Under the pieces are notes generated by a model, which was given only the letters and a program-made list of their open reading frames with translations, ran no database searches and was not told the origin of the DNA. Of a stretch of 64,000 nt of DNA, positions 19,924 through 28,989 are shown piece after piece. The DNA lies in assembly GCF_001424425.1 (NCBI RefSeq), contig NZ_LMPT01000007.1, positions 20,829-84,828 on the forward strand, written 5' to 3'. Numbering within the stretch: the first letter of the stretch is position 1; every line of letters begins with the position of its first letter. The position numbers and the translations under genes were made by a program. The stretch comes from Acidovorax sp. Leaf191 (lineage in GTDB: Bacteria; Pseudomonadota; Gammaproteobacteria; Burkholderiales; Burkholderiaceae_C).

Positions 19924-21774
19924 ATGGGATCTGATTTTTCGGTCGGATACTGGGAACAGAACCCCGATGCGTTGCTGGTGCTGTCCCCGCAGGGCGCAGT
20001 GCTCCACTGGAATGCGGCGGCCGAGGCGATCTTTGGCTACACCGAGTCCGAGGCCCGGGGCCGGCCCATTGCCGAGCTCATCGTGCCCGCCGACCAGGTG
20101 CGGGAGGAAGAAAGCATCCGCGCCCAGGCGCTGCGCGGCTCGACCACCGTGCACGAGTCGGTGCGCCGGCGCAAGGATGGCTCGCTCGTGCACGTCAACG
20201 TCTCGACCAAGGCGGTGCGCGATGCGGACGGAGAAGTGCTTTATTTCCTGTCGAGCAAGAAGGACGTCACCCAGCTCAAGGTGCAGCGGGATGCCAAGCT
20301 GCTGGAAGCGCGTTTTCGCGACCTGCTCGAATCCACGCCCGATGCGATCGTCATGGTCAACGTGACCGGCCGCATCGTGCTCGTGAACTCGCAGGCCGAG
20401 CGCCTGTTCGGCTATGTGCGGTCGGAGCTGATCGGGCAGTCGATCGAGACGCTGCTGCCCCACCGCTACCGCGGAGCGCACCTGGGCCACCGCAGCGGCT
20501 TCTTTGCCCAGCCGCGCACGCGCACCATGGGCGCGGGGCTGGAGCTGTACGGGCTGCGCAAGGGCGGGGACGAGTTCCCGGTGGAGATCAGCCTGAGCCC
20601 GCTCGTCACCGAGGAAGGCACGATGGCGATGACGGCCATCCGCGACATCACCGACCGCAAGCGGGCCGACCAGAAGTTCAAGGACCTGCTGGAAGCGGCG
20701 CCGGACGCCATGGTCATCGTCAACCGGGACGGGCGCATCGTGCTGGTCAACTCGCAGGCCGTGAAGCTGTTCGGCTGGAGCCGCGAGGAACTGCTGGGCC
20801 AGCCGGTCGAACTCCTGGTTCCCCGCCGGTTCGCGCAGCGCCACCCCGAGCACCGCCACGGCTTCTTCGCCGAGCCGCGCGCCCGCTCCATGGGCGCGGG
20901 GCTCGACCTGTACGGCCTGCGCAAGGACGGCAGCGAGTTCCCGGTGGAGATCAGCCTGAGCCCGCTCGACACGGAGGAGGGCCTGTTCGTGTCGAGCGCG
21001 ATCCGCGATGTCACCGAGCGCAAGCTCATCGAGCGGGCGCTGCGCGAGAAGAATCTGGAGCTTGAAAATGCGGCGCTGGTCAAAGACCGCTTCCTGGCCA
21101 GCATGTCCCACGAGCTGCGCACCCCGCTCAACGCCATCATCGGCTTCACCGGCACATTGATCATGCAGCTGCCCGGCCCGCTCAACCCCGAGCAGGACAA
21201 GCAGCTGCGCATCGTGCAGACCGGAGCGCGCCACCTGCTGTCGCTCATCAACGACCTGCTGGACGTGGCCAAGCTCAGCGCCAACAAGGCATCGTTCAAC
21301 CTGGAGGCGCTCGACGGCCGCAGCCTGGTCGAAGAAGTCGCCGCCACGCTCGAGCCCGAGGCCCGGCGCAAGGGCCTGGCCTTTGCCGTGCACCTGCCCC
21401 CGGGTGCCGTGCCGCTGTACACCGACCGCAGGGCGGTCAGCCAGATCCTCATCAACCTGGTGGGCAATGCGATCAAGTTCACGTCTGGGGGCAGCGTGGA
21501 CGTGACGCTGGAGACCGCCACCCAGGCCACGAGGCGCACGGTCCGTGTCAGCGTGCGGGACACCGGGCCCGGCATCCCTGTGCAAGAGCAGTCGCGCCTG
21601 TTCGAGGCTTTTTCCCGGGTGGAGACGGCGGAGCGCAGGCACCAGGAGGGCACGGGCCTGGGCCTGCACCTGAGCCGCAAGCTGGCCGAGGCGCTGGGCG
21701 GGAGCGTGGACTTTGAAAGCACGCAAGGTCAGGGCAGCGTCTTTACCGTGGAAATTCCGGAGAGCAGCGCATGA
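19924..21774 (+). CDS. Sensor histidine kinase with three PAS domains
   Basis: 616 residues, no membrane segment, so a cytosolic sensor. PAS1 about 8-125, PAS2 about 130-245, PAS3 about 255-370. PAS2 and PAS3 are near copies of each other (both contain [31 protein letters not shown]), a tandem duplication. The HisKA phosphoacceptor is His396 in [16 protein letters not shown], and the ATP-binding domain has NAIKFT, DTGPGIP and [14 protein letters not shown]. The next gene overlaps by 4 bp and encodes a lone receiver, the likely phosphotransfer partner. Signal unknown; redox or small ligand via PAS is possible. Confidence 0.93.
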   Translation: MGSDFSVGYWEQNPDALLVLSPQGAVLHWNAAAEAIFGYTESEARGRPIAELIVPADQVREEESIRAQALRGSTTVHESVRRRKDGSLVHVNVSTKAVRDADGEVLYFLSSKKDVTQLKVQRDAKLLEARFRDLLESTPDAIVMVNVTGRIVLVNSQAERLFGYVRSELIGQSIETLLPHRYRGAHLGHRSGFFAQPRTRTMGAGLELYGLRKGGDEFPVEISLSPLVTEEGTMAMTAIRDITDRKRADQKFKDLLEAAPDAMVIVNRDGRIVLVNSQAVKLFGWSREELLGQPVELLVPRRFAQRHPEHRHGFFAEPRARSMGAGLDLYGLRKDGSEFPVEISLSPLDTEEGLFVSSAIRDVTERKLIERALREKNLELENAALVKDRFLASMSHELRTPLNAIIGFTGTLIMQLPGPLNPEQDKQLRIVQTGARHLLSLINDLLDVAKLSANKASFNLEALDGRSLVEEVAATLEPEARRKGLAFAVHLPPGAVPLYTDRRAVSQILINLVGNAIKFTSGGSVDVTLETATQATRRTVRVSVRDTGPGIPVQEQSRLFEAFSRVETAERRHQEGTGLGLHLSRKLAEALGGSVDFESTQGQGSVFTVEIPESSA

Positions 21775-22172
21775 CACAGAGAGCCACGATTTTGGTCATC
21801 GAGGACGATGAGGCCAGCCGCCAGTTGGTCATCTACCTGCTGGAGGACGCGGGCCACCGCGTGCTGGCCGCAGAAAACGGTGCGCTGGGCCTGGCGATGG
21901 CCCTGGCCGAGGGGCCGGACGTGATTCTGTGCGACCTGCAGATGCCCGTGATGAACGGCTATGAGGTGGCGCACAACCTGCGTTCCAACTCCAGTTGGCG
22001 CGTGGTGCCCCTGGTCGCGGTGACGGCGTTCTCCATGCCCGGCGACCGCGAGAAGGCGCTGGAGGTGGGCTTTGACGACCACCTCTCCAAACCCATCACG
22101 CCCGAGACCTTCGTGCGCCAGATCGAGGCGTTTCTCGGCCCGTCCTTCCACTCACCGCCAGGCGCGGCCTGA
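21771..22172 (+). CDS. Single-domain response regulator (CheY-like receiver)
   Basis: 133 residues comprising only a receiver domain: acidic pocket Glu11-Asp12-Asp13, phosphoacceptor Asp55 in LCDLQMP, conserved Thr in AVTAF and Lys in LSKPIT. It overlaps the kinase gene by 4 bp and is followed 15 bp later by a REC-containing GGDEF/EAL protein. It has no output domain, so it probably passes the signal by protein contact or acts as a phosphate relay or sink. The arrangement suggests a branched relay ending in c-di-GMP turnover. Confidence 0.94.
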   Translation: MTQRATILVIEDDEASRQLVIYLLEDAGHRVLAAENGALGLAMALAEGPDVILCDLQMPVMNGYEVAHNLRSNSSWRVVPLVAVTAFSMPGDREKALEVGFDDHLSKPITPETFVRQIEAFLGPSFHSPPGAA

Positions 22173-22187
22173 CACGGCGGAGCGCGC

Positions 22188-25100
22188 ATGGCCAAGATTC
22201 TCGTCGTCGACGACATCCCGGTGAACCGGGCGCTGGTGGTGACGCTGGTGGGGCACAGCGGCCACCAGGCGCTGGAGGCGTCCGATGGCGCCCAGGCGTT
22301 GGCCATGGTGCGCGCCGAGCGGCCCGATCTGGTGATCTCCGACATCCTGATGCCCACGATGGACGGCTTCGAGTTCGTGCGGCAGATGCGTGCCGACCCC
22401 GAACTGGCCGGCACGCAGGTGATCTTCTACAGCGCGCACTACCGCGAGCAGGAGGCCCGCAACCTCGCGGCAGCCTGCGGCGTGCGCCAGGTGCTGGCCA
22501 AGCCCTGCGAGCCGCAGGACATCCTGGCGGCCATCGAGCAGGCGCTGACCGAGGTGGCCCCGCCGGCACCACATCTGGAGCGCAGCTTCCAGACGCAGCA
22601 CCTGCAGTTGATGACCGACAAGCTCAACGGCAACGTGGCCGAGCTCGAAGTCATGAACCGCCGCCTGGCGGCGCTCACCGACCTGAACCTGCAACTGGCC
22701 TCCGAGCGCGACCCCCAGGTGCTGCTGGCCAACGTCTGCCGTGGCGCGCGGGAGCTGGTGGGGGCGCAGTATGTGGTGCTGTGCGTGGTGCGCAAGGACA
22801 TCCACGCATCGCTCGTGTGCACCAGCGGCATCGAGGCCGCCACCACCGGTGCGCCGGATCTGCCGGTGGTCTCGCACGGCCTGCTCGGGCAGGTGCGCGC
22901 CCAGCGCCGCGCCCAGCGGTTTGTGCAAGCTGGCGGCGACCCGCGGTCCGTGGGGCTGCCTGCGGGCTACCCGGCCCTGCACACCGCGGTGATCGCGCCC
23001 ATCACCTCGCTGTCGTTTTCGTATGGCTGGCTGTGCCTGGTCAACAAGCTGGGCGCAGCGGAGTTCAGTGCTGAGGATGAAAAGATCCTGTCCATCCTGG
23101 GCGCGCAGGTGGGCCGCATCTATGAAAACGGCAGTCTCTACGCCGAGGTGCAGCGGCACGCGGACCGGCTGCAGCTGGAGGTGCTGGAGCGCAAGCGCGT
23201 CATCGAGGAACTGCGGGCCAGCGAGGCCGGCCTGCACCGCGCGCAGGTGCTGGCCAAGATCACGCACGTGATCAGCGGGCGCGATGGCGTCTTCGAAAGC
23301 TGGCCCGATACCTGTCCTGCCATGCTGGGCGTTACGCCCGAGGCCATGCCGCAGTCGGCCCGCGAGTGGCTGGCCCGGGTCTACCCCGACGACCAGCCCC
23401 TGTACCGCGCACGGGCCCAGCAGGCCGGGCGGCAACGCGTGCGCATGGATTTCACCTACCGGCTGGTGCGTGCCGATGGCGCGCTGCTCCACCTGCGCCA
23501 GGTGATGGAGCCCCTGCCTCCCGAAGACGGTGCGCCCGAGAAGTTCCGCTGGTTCAACACCATCCAGGACATCAGCGTACAAAAGCGCGCCGAAGAGGCC
23601 CTGCGCGAGAGCGACCGGCGCTTCAACGACATGCTGGACAAGGTCGAGATGATCTCCGTCATGCTCGACAACGAAGGCCGCGTCACCTACTGCAACGACT
23701 ACCTGCTCAAGCTCACCGGCTGGCAGCACGAGGAGGTGGCGGGCCAAAGCTGGTTCGCGCTGTTCCTGCCGCCCGAGCAGACGCACATCCGCCAGGTGTT
23801 TGCCGACGTGCTGGCGGGGCGGTCCTCGACCTGGCACTACGACAACGAAATCGTCACCCGCTCGGGCGAGCGTCGGCTGGTGCACTGGAACAACACCGTC
23901 CTGCGGTCCGTGGGCGGCCAGGTCACGGGCGTCGCGGCACTGGGCGAGGACATCACCGAGCGCAAGGAGGCCGAGCGCAAGATCAAGCGCCTCAACCGCG
24001 TGTACGCCATGCTCAGCGGCATCAACACCTTGATCGTGCGCGTTCGCAACCGTGAAGAGCTCTTTCAGGGCGCCTGCCGCGTGGCCGTGGAAGCCGGGCA
24101 GTTCAAGATCGCCTGGGTGGGCCGCGTGGACGAGGCGCAGATGAAGCTCGTGCCGGTGGCGCTGGCCGGCGCCGAGCCCGAGTTCCTGGTGCGCGTGCGG
24201 GAACGGCTGGGCCTGTACGCACAGCCCACCGCGGGCGAGGCGTTGAGCGCCGAGGTGGCCCGTACCGGGCAGCCGGCGGTGTGCGACGACGTGCGCGGCG
24301 ACCCCCGCATCGTGCTGCCCGACCTGCTCGCGCAGCACGGCGTGGCATCGCTGGCCATGCTGCCGCTGATGGTGGCGAACAAGGTGGTGGGCGTGCTCGC
24401 GCTGTTCTCCGAAGAAGTGGGCTTCTTCGACGCGGTCGAGGTCAAGCTGCTGATGGAGCTGGCCGGCGACATCGGCTTTGCGCTCGACCACCTCGACAAG
24501 GAAGAGCGCCTGAGCTACCTGGCCTTCTACGATGAGATCACCGGCCTGCCCAACCGCACGCTGTTCCTGGAGCGCAGCGCCCAGCACCTGCGCTGCCGCG
24601 AGGGCTCTCGGGCCCTGCAGGGCCTGGCACTCATGGACATCAGCCGGTTTCGCTTCGTCAACGACACGCTGGGGCGCCAGCGGGGCGATGAGCTGCTGCG
24701 GCAGGTGGGCGAGCGGCTGCAGAAAGCCGCTGGCGAGGCCTATGGCGTGGCGCGCATCGGCATCAACAGCTTTGGCATCTCGGTCACCGACGCCCGCGAC
24801 GCTGATGCCGTTGCCCTGGCGGTGGACCACCTGATGCGCAGCTGCTTTGATGCGCCCTTCGTTCTGGGCGACACCGAACTGCGCATGGCCGCCAAGGCCG
24901 GCGTGGCCTTGTACCCGCTGGACGGCGCCGATGCAGAGGCCTTGCTGCGCAACGCCGAGGCCGCGGCGAACAAGGCCAAGGCATCGGCAGAAAGCCTGCT
25001 GTTCTACACCGCGGGCATGAACACCCGCGTGGCCGAGACACTGAGTCTGGAAGGGCGCCTGCGCCAGGCCCTGGAAGAGGGCCAGTTCGTGCTGCACTAT

Positions 25101-25823
25101 CAGCCCAAGCAGCGCCTGGCGGACGGCCAGATCGTGGGCGCCGAAGCCCTGATCCGCTGGAACGATCCGCGCCGCGGCCTGGTGCCGCCGGGGCTCTTCA
25201 TCCCGGTGCTGGAGGAGACCGGCCTCATCTACGACGTGGGCCGCTGGGCCCTGCAGCAGGCGCTGCAGGACAACCAGCGCTGGCGCCACGCGGGCCACAC
25301 GGCGCTGCGCGTGGCGGTCAATGTGTCGGCCCTGCAGTTGCGCCACCGCAACTTCATCGCCGAAGTGCGGCAGGCCCTAGCGTTCGATGCCGGCGCCGGT
25401 GCGGGGCTGGAGCTCGAGCTCACCGAAAGCATGGTGATGGACGATGTGGAGCACAGCCGCCGCAGCCTGCACGCGCTGCGCGAGATGGGCATCACCGTGG
25501 CCATCGACGACTTCGGCACGGGCTTCTCGTCGCTGAGCTACCTCGCCACGCTGCCCGCGGACACGCTCAAGATCGACCGGTCCTTCGTCATGGGCATGGA
25601 CACCACCTCGCAAGGCCACGTGCTGGTGTCCACCATCATCAACCTGGCGCACTCGCTGGCGCTCAACGTGGTGGCCGAAGGGGTCGAGACACAGGACCAG
25701 TTGCGCCGCCTGGCACTGCTGGGTTGCGATGAAATCCAGGGCTACCTGCTGAGCCGCCCCCTGCCGGTCGAGGCGTTCGAGCAGCAGTTCCTGGGCGCGC
25801 ACCCGGCGCCGCCGTCGCTCTGA
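22188..25823 (+). CDS. REC-GAF-PAS-PAS-GAF-GGDEF-EAL protein, probable c-di-GMP phosphodiesterase
   Basis: 1211 residues. Receiver at 1-125 with phosphoacceptor Asp52 (ISDILMPTMDG), GAF about 165-320, two PAS regions about 345-465 and 475-600, a second GAF about 605-770, then GGDEF and EAL domains. The GGDEF signature is replaced by GINSF at residues 858-862, so cyclase activity should be lost. EAL is intact (EALIRW at Glu986, ELTESMVMDD, IDDFGTGFSSLSYL, VAEGVET), predicting hydrolysis of c-di-GMP. The inactive GGDEF may serve as a GTP sensor. It is the likely output of the kinase/receiver pair upstream. Confidence 0.94.
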   Translation: MAKILVVDDIPVNRALVVTLVGHSGHQALEASDGAQALAMVRAERPDLVISDILMPTMDGFEFVRQMRADPELAGTQVIFYSAHYREQEARNLAAACGVRQVLAKPCEPQDILAAIEQALTEVAPPAPHLERSFQTQHLQLMTDKLNGNVAELEVMNRRLAALTDLNLQLASERDPQVLLANVCRGARELVGAQYVVLCVVRKDIHASLVCTSGIEAATTGAPDLPVVSHGLLGQVRAQRRAQRFVQAGGDPRSVGLPAGYPALHTAVIAPITSLSFSYGWLCLVNKLGAAEFSAEDEKILSILGAQVGRIYENGSLYAEVQRHADRLQLEVLERKRVIEELRASEAGLHRAQVLAKITHVISGRDGVFESWPDTCPAMLGVTPEAMPQSAREWLARVYPDDQPLYRARAQQAGRQRVRMDFTYRLVRADGALLHLRQVMEPLPPEDGAPEKFRWFNTIQDISVQKRAEEALRESDRRFNDMLDKVEMISVMLDNEGRVTYCNDYLLKLTGWQHEEVAGQSWFALFLPPEQTHIRQVFADVLAGRSSTWHYDNEIVTRSGERRLVHWNNTVLRSVGGQVTGVAALGEDITERKEAERKIKRLNRVYAMLSGINTLIVRVRNREELFQGACRVAVEAGQFKIAWVGRVDEAQMKLVPVALAGAEPEFLVRVRERLGLYAQPTAGEALSAEVARTGQPAVCDDVRGDPRIVLPDLLAQHGVASLAMLPLMVANKVVGVLALFSEEVGFFDAVEVKLLMELAGDIGFALDHLDKEERLSYLAFYDEITGLPNRTLFLERSAQHLRCREGSRALQGLALMDISRFRFVNDTLGRQRGDELLRQVGERLQKAAGEAYGVARIGINSFGISVTDARDADAVALAVDHLMRSCFDAPFVLGDTELRMAAKAGVALYPLDGADAEALLRNAEAAANKAKASAESLLFYTAGMNTRVAETLSLEGRLRQALEEGQFVLHYQPKQRLADGQIVGAEALIRWNDPRRGLVPPGLFIPVLEETGLIYDVGRWALQQALQDNQRWRHAGHTALRVAVNVSALQLRHRNFIAEVRQALAFDAGAGAGLELELTESMVMDDVEHSRRSLHALREMGITVAIDDFGTGFSSLSYLATLPADTLKIDRSFVMGMDTTSQGHVLVSTIINLAHSLALNVVAEGVETQDQLRRLALLGCDEIQGYLLSRPLPVEAFEQQFLGAHPAPPSL

Positions 25824-25853
25824 CCTGACGCCGCCCCTGGTGAGGGGTGTGGC

Positions 25854-26669
25854 TCAGCCCGCCTGACTCTGCGACGCGGAGCCAGAGCCAGAGCCAGAGC
25901 CAGAACCCTGTGCCAGGCTCGCAAACCGCGCCAGCAGGCCGTTGGCGGCCGGGGTGGCAGCCACCGCGGCGTGCAGCGCCTGCACATCGACCCCGCCGCG
26001 GTGCAGCGACGGCGCGAACAGCCGCACATAGTCCTGCATCACCGTCTGGCTGAACTCGGGGTGGAACTGCACGCCCCAGGCACAGGGCCCGGCGCGAAAG
26101 GCGTGGTGCGCCTCGTGGGCGTTGGCGGCCAGCGGCACTGCGCCAGCCGGCAGGCGCCGCACCGATTGCTCGTGGACGGTGTGGGCCGCAAACTCCCGGG
26201 GCAGCCCGCCGAGCAACGGGTCGCCTGCGGCTGCGGGCAGGCACTGCACGGCCACGCTGCCGATCTCCAGGCCCGCCGGGTGGTGCGCCACTTCGCCGCC
26301 CAGCGCGTGCGCCAGCAGCTGGTGCCCGTAGCAGATGCCCAGCAGCGGGGTGGCGCCTTGCACCAGCCGGACCAGCCACTGCGCCGTGCGTTCGCTCCAG
26401 GCCTCCCGGTCGGTCACCATGGCCGGAGAGCCCGTGACGACCACCCCGGCGATCTCGTCCTGCGCAGGCCATTCGGGCAGCGCCCGCGCGTCGAGGGTAC
26501 GGATCTGCAGCGCACTGCCGCCGGGGCCCGCGCGCAGGCCCTGTGCGATCCAGTCTTCAAAGTCCCCATGCGCCGCGCGCAAAGGCGCCGGGGCCGCGCC
26601 GGTCTTGATGATCCACAGCGCTGGGGCGGTGGACGCTGGCACAGGGGATGCTTCTACAGGGTGGCTCAT
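25854..26669 (-). CDS. Class I glutamine amidotransferase domain protein
   Basis: 271 residues from MSHPVEASPVPAS. The GATase triad is present: nucleophile Cys113 in LLGICYGHQLL, and His-Glu in VQFHPEF. This hydrolyses glutamine (or a gamma-glutamyl amide) and resembles the GuaA-like stand-alone group, whose substrates are mostly unknown. Its ATG overlaps the stop of the ABC ATPase gene by 4 bp, so it is the last gene of the uptake operon. The C-terminus is an unusual Gly-Ser/Gln-Ser repeat produced by a 6-bp tandem repeat at 25881-25904. Confidence 0.85.
   Translation of the reverse strand: MSHPVEASPVPASTAPALWIIKTGAAPAPLRAAHGDFEDWIAQGLRAGPGGSALQIRTLDARALPEWPAQDEIAGVVVTGSPAMVTDREAWSERTAQWLVRLVQGATPLLGICYGHQLLAHALGGEVAHHPAGLEIGSVAVQCLPAAAGDPLLGGLPREFAAHTVHEQSVRRLPAGAVPLAANAHEAHHAFRAGPCAWGVQFHPEFSQTVMQDYVRLFAPSLHRGGVDVQALHAAVAATPAANGLLARFASLAQGSGSGSGSGSASQSQAG
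25881..25904 (-). repeat. 6-bp tandem repeat, four copies, in the amidotransferase tail
   Basis: gccaga repeated four times without mismatch; on the coding strand this gives the GSGSGSGS-type tail. Six-base units keep the frame, so length variation between strains would be tolerated. Confidence 0.85.
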
Positions 26670-28144
26670 GGCGCTGCATTGTGAAGCACCCCGGCAGCCG
26701 CAGGTGCGCGCGGCATCGCTGCCCTGGCGTTCGCGGAAAAATCCAGCGTCCGCGTGCCGACCGCCGCGGCAATGTGCTCGTCGTGCGTCACCAGCATCAG
26801 CGCGGCGCCGGTCTCCCGCACCGCCGCCAGCAGCACGCCCAAGGCCTCCTGCTGGGTGATGGGGTCCAGCCGCGATGTCGGCTCGTCGGCGAACAGCAGC
26901 GCGGGTTGTGCCAGCAGCACGCGCGCCAGCGCGATGCGCTGCAGCTCGCCGCCAGAGACCTGCTCGGGCCTGCGTGCGAGCAGGCTTTCGGGAATGCGCA
27001 GCTGCTGCAGCCGCTGCAGCACCGCAGCCCAGGCGTGGCCGTGCAGGCGGGCCGCATCGCGCAGCGACTGCGCCAGGCTGGCGTGCGGCGCAAACGACGA
27101 TACCGGATCCTGGTAGAGCTTTTGAAAAGCATGCGGCCGCAGCTGCGGCGCGCGCTGCACGCTGCCGGTGTCCGGCACAAGCAGGCCCAGCAGCACATTG
27201 CCCAGCGTGCTCTTGCCGGTGCCGCTCGGGCCCTGCACGGCGATGCGTTCGCCAGCGTGAAGGTCCAGGTCCATGGCTGCGAACAGGCTGCGGCCACCGT
27301 AGGACTTGGCAATGCCGCGCGCCCGCACCACGGTGTCTCCAGGCGTGGGCGCCGCAAAGGCATCCCACCGCGCGGGATCTGCCGCCAGCAACTGCCGGGT
27401 GAAGGGGTGCGATGGCCGGGTGGCTACGGTGGCGATGTCGCCATGCTCCACCACCTGGCCTTCGCGCAGCACGATCACCTTGCCGCCCAGCGCCTGGGCC
27501 ACCGCGAGGTCGTGCGTGATGGTCAGCAGGCAGCCACCCGCGGCCAGCACACCGCGGAAGAGGTCGATCGTGCGGTCGCGCCAATGGGCATCCAGGCCCT
27601 TGGTGGGCTCATCCACCATCAGCACCTGCGCGCCGCCGGCCAGGGTGATGGCCGCGACCGCGCGCTGGGCCATGCCGCCCGACAGCTGCCAGGGGTAGTG
27701 CTGCGTTGCCTCGCCCAGCCCCGCTGCAGCCAGCTGGGCTTGGGCCAGCCCCTTCGCTTGCGGCCAGCCCTGGCCATGCAGCAGCGCATGCACCTCGGCC
27801 AGCTGGGGGGCCAGCCGGGTCAGGGGGTTGAGCGCCAGCGACGGCTCCTGCGGCAGCAGCGCCAGCCGCCGGCCCCACAGCGCGCGCCGCGCTGCAGCGT
27901 CGTCGGCGCGGGTGGTGGTGCCCTCGATGGTGATGCTGCCGGTGGCTTTGAGCGCGGGCGGCAGGTTGCCCATGATGGCCTGGGCCAGCAGCGACTTGCC
28001 CGCGCCGCTTTCGCCCACCAGGGCCAGCGCTTCGCCGGGCTGGAGCGTGAACGCGATGTCCCGCAGCAGGTGCCTGCCGTTGACCTGAATGCCCAGGCCG
28101 TCCACGGCCAGCAGGGCGGGTGATGACGAGATGGTGGTGGTCAT
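26666..28144 (-). CDS. ABC transporter ATPase with two fused nucleotide-binding domains (Dpp/Opp/Nik type)
   Basis: 492 residues holding two complete ABC domains, equivalent to DppD plus DppF. First: Walker A GESGAGKS, signature LSGGMAQR, Walker B VLMVDEP. Second: Walker A GPSGTGKST, signature VSGGELQR, Walker B LLFADEP, with TITHD/LVTHD switch His in both. It powers import through the two permeases encoded just upstream. Overlaps of 4 bp on both sides show tight coupling. An extended upstream frame is not supported because the permease gene occupies it. Confidence 0.93.
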   Translation of the reverse strand: MTTTISSSPALLAVDGLGIQVNGRHLLRDIAFTLQPGEALALVGESGAGKSLLAQAIMGNLPPALKATGSITIEGTTTRADDAAARRALWGRRLALLPQEPSLALNPLTRLAPQLAEVHALLHGQGWPQAKGLAQAQLAAAGLGEATQHYPWQLSGGMAQRAVAAITLAGGAQVLMVDEPTKGLDAHWRDRTIDLFRGVLAAGGCLLTITHDLAVAQALGGKVIVLREGQVVEHGDIATVATRPSHPFTRQLLAADPARWDAFAAPTPGDTVVRARGIAKSYGGRSLFAAMDLDLHAGERIAVQGPSGTGKSTLGNVLLGLLVPDTGSVQRAPQLRPHAFQKLYQDPVSSFAPHASLAQSLRDAARLHGHAWAAVLQRLQQLRIPESLLARRPEQVSGGELQRIALARVLLAQPALLFADEPTSRLDPITQQEALGVLLAAVRETGAALMLVTHDEHIAAAVGTRTLDFSANARAAMPRAPAAAGVLHNAAP

Positions 28145-28989
28145 GCAGTCTCCCGCTCGGGTTGCAGCAGCATCATGGCCGCCACCAGGCACACCAGCAG
28201 CGCCACCGGCGCGGCGATGAGCCACGGCGCTTCCTGGTAGTAGGGCATCGACTCGGTCATCATCAAGCCCAGCTCGGGGGTGGGCGGTTGAATGCCCACG
28301 CCCACGAATCCCAAGGCCGCCAGCGACAGCACGGCCTGCGCCGTGCTGAAGGCCAGCAGCGTGCCCAGCGTGGGCGCCAGCGCCGGCAGCAGGTGCCGGC
28401 GCAGCACGTAGCCGCGCCCAAAGCCCAGCAGGCGCGACGCCTGCACCGCTTCGCCCGCCAGCACGGGGCGCGCCACGGCGCGGCTCACGCGGAAGTACTC
28501 CACCCACAGCGCGAGGGCCAGCCCCACGTACAGCGCAGCCAGCTGGCCCGGCGCGATGGCGGCGATCAGCAGCACCAGCAGCAGGCCTGGTATGGCCAGC
28601 GCCGCGTCGGACAGCATCACCAGCGCCCGCTCAGTGCGGCCCCCGCGCCACGCGGCCGCAATGCCCAGCAGCGTGCCGGGAATGGCCGCGCTGAAGGCCG
28701 CCAGCAGCGCCATGCCCAGCGACAGCTGCGCCGCATGCGCCAGCCGCGCCAGGCCCGAGCGGCCCAGCACGTCGGTGCCCAGCCAGTGCTGCGCGCTGGG
28801 CGGTGCCAGCTGGTTGCGCAGGTCTTGCGCCACCGGGCTGGCACCGATGAGCCAGGGGCCCAACGCTGCAAACGCAGCCAGCAGCCCGAGCAGCACCAGG
28901 CCCAGAGCCGTGCGCCAGCGGACGCGGGGGCGGGGCAGGCCCTGCGCAGGTGCCATCGGCATCGTGGAAGGCGTGGGGATCGCGCTCAT
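28141..28989 (-). CDS. ABC transporter permease (DppC/NikC-like)
   Basis: 282 residues from MSAIPTPSTMPMAPA. An N-terminal membrane helix (ALGLVLLGLLAAFAALGPWLIG) is followed by the family motif HWLGTDVLGRSGLARL and a five-helix binding-protein-dependent transport domain with the EAA loop (GEAVQASRLLGFGRGYVLRRHLLP). The C-terminus has QPPTPELGLMM typical of Opp/Dpp/Nik permeases. Overlaps both neighbouring genes by 4 bp. Confidence 0.93.
   Translation of the reverse strand: MSAIPTPSTMPMAPAQGLPRPRVRWRTALGLVLLGLLAAFAALGPWLIGASPVAQDLRNQLAPPSAQHWLGTDVLGRSGLARLAHAAQLSLGMALLAAFSAAIPGTLLGIAAAWRGGRTERALVMLSDAALAIPGLLLVLLIAAIAPGQLAALYVGLALALWVEYFRVSRAVARPVLAGEAVQASRLLGFGRGYVLRRHLLPALAPTLGTLLAFSTAQAVLSLAALGFVGVGIQPPTPELGLMMTESMPYYQEAPWLIAAPVALLVCLVAAMMLLQPERETA

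Noticed and set aside
19921..21777. A 618-codon minus-strand frame opposite the histidine kinase
   Set aside because: Shadow of the kinase gene; the repeats it contains only mirror the PAS duplication.
24651..24870. The GGDEF domain as an active diguanylate cyclase
   Set aside because: The signature is GINSF at residues 858-862 instead of GGDEF, so the catalytic and metal-binding acidic residues are missing.
22152..25346. A 1064-codon open frame on the minus strand, opposite the REC-GAF-PAS-GGDEF-EAL gene
   Set aside because: It is a shadow of GC-rich coding on the other strand. It has no recognisable domain, many His/Ala/Arg/Gly residues, and the plus-strand gene has clear motifs throughout.
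25875..25910. Short repeats in the amidotransferase gene as a CRISPR array
   Set aside because: Units are 6 bp, contiguous and without spacers; they are a coding microsatellite.
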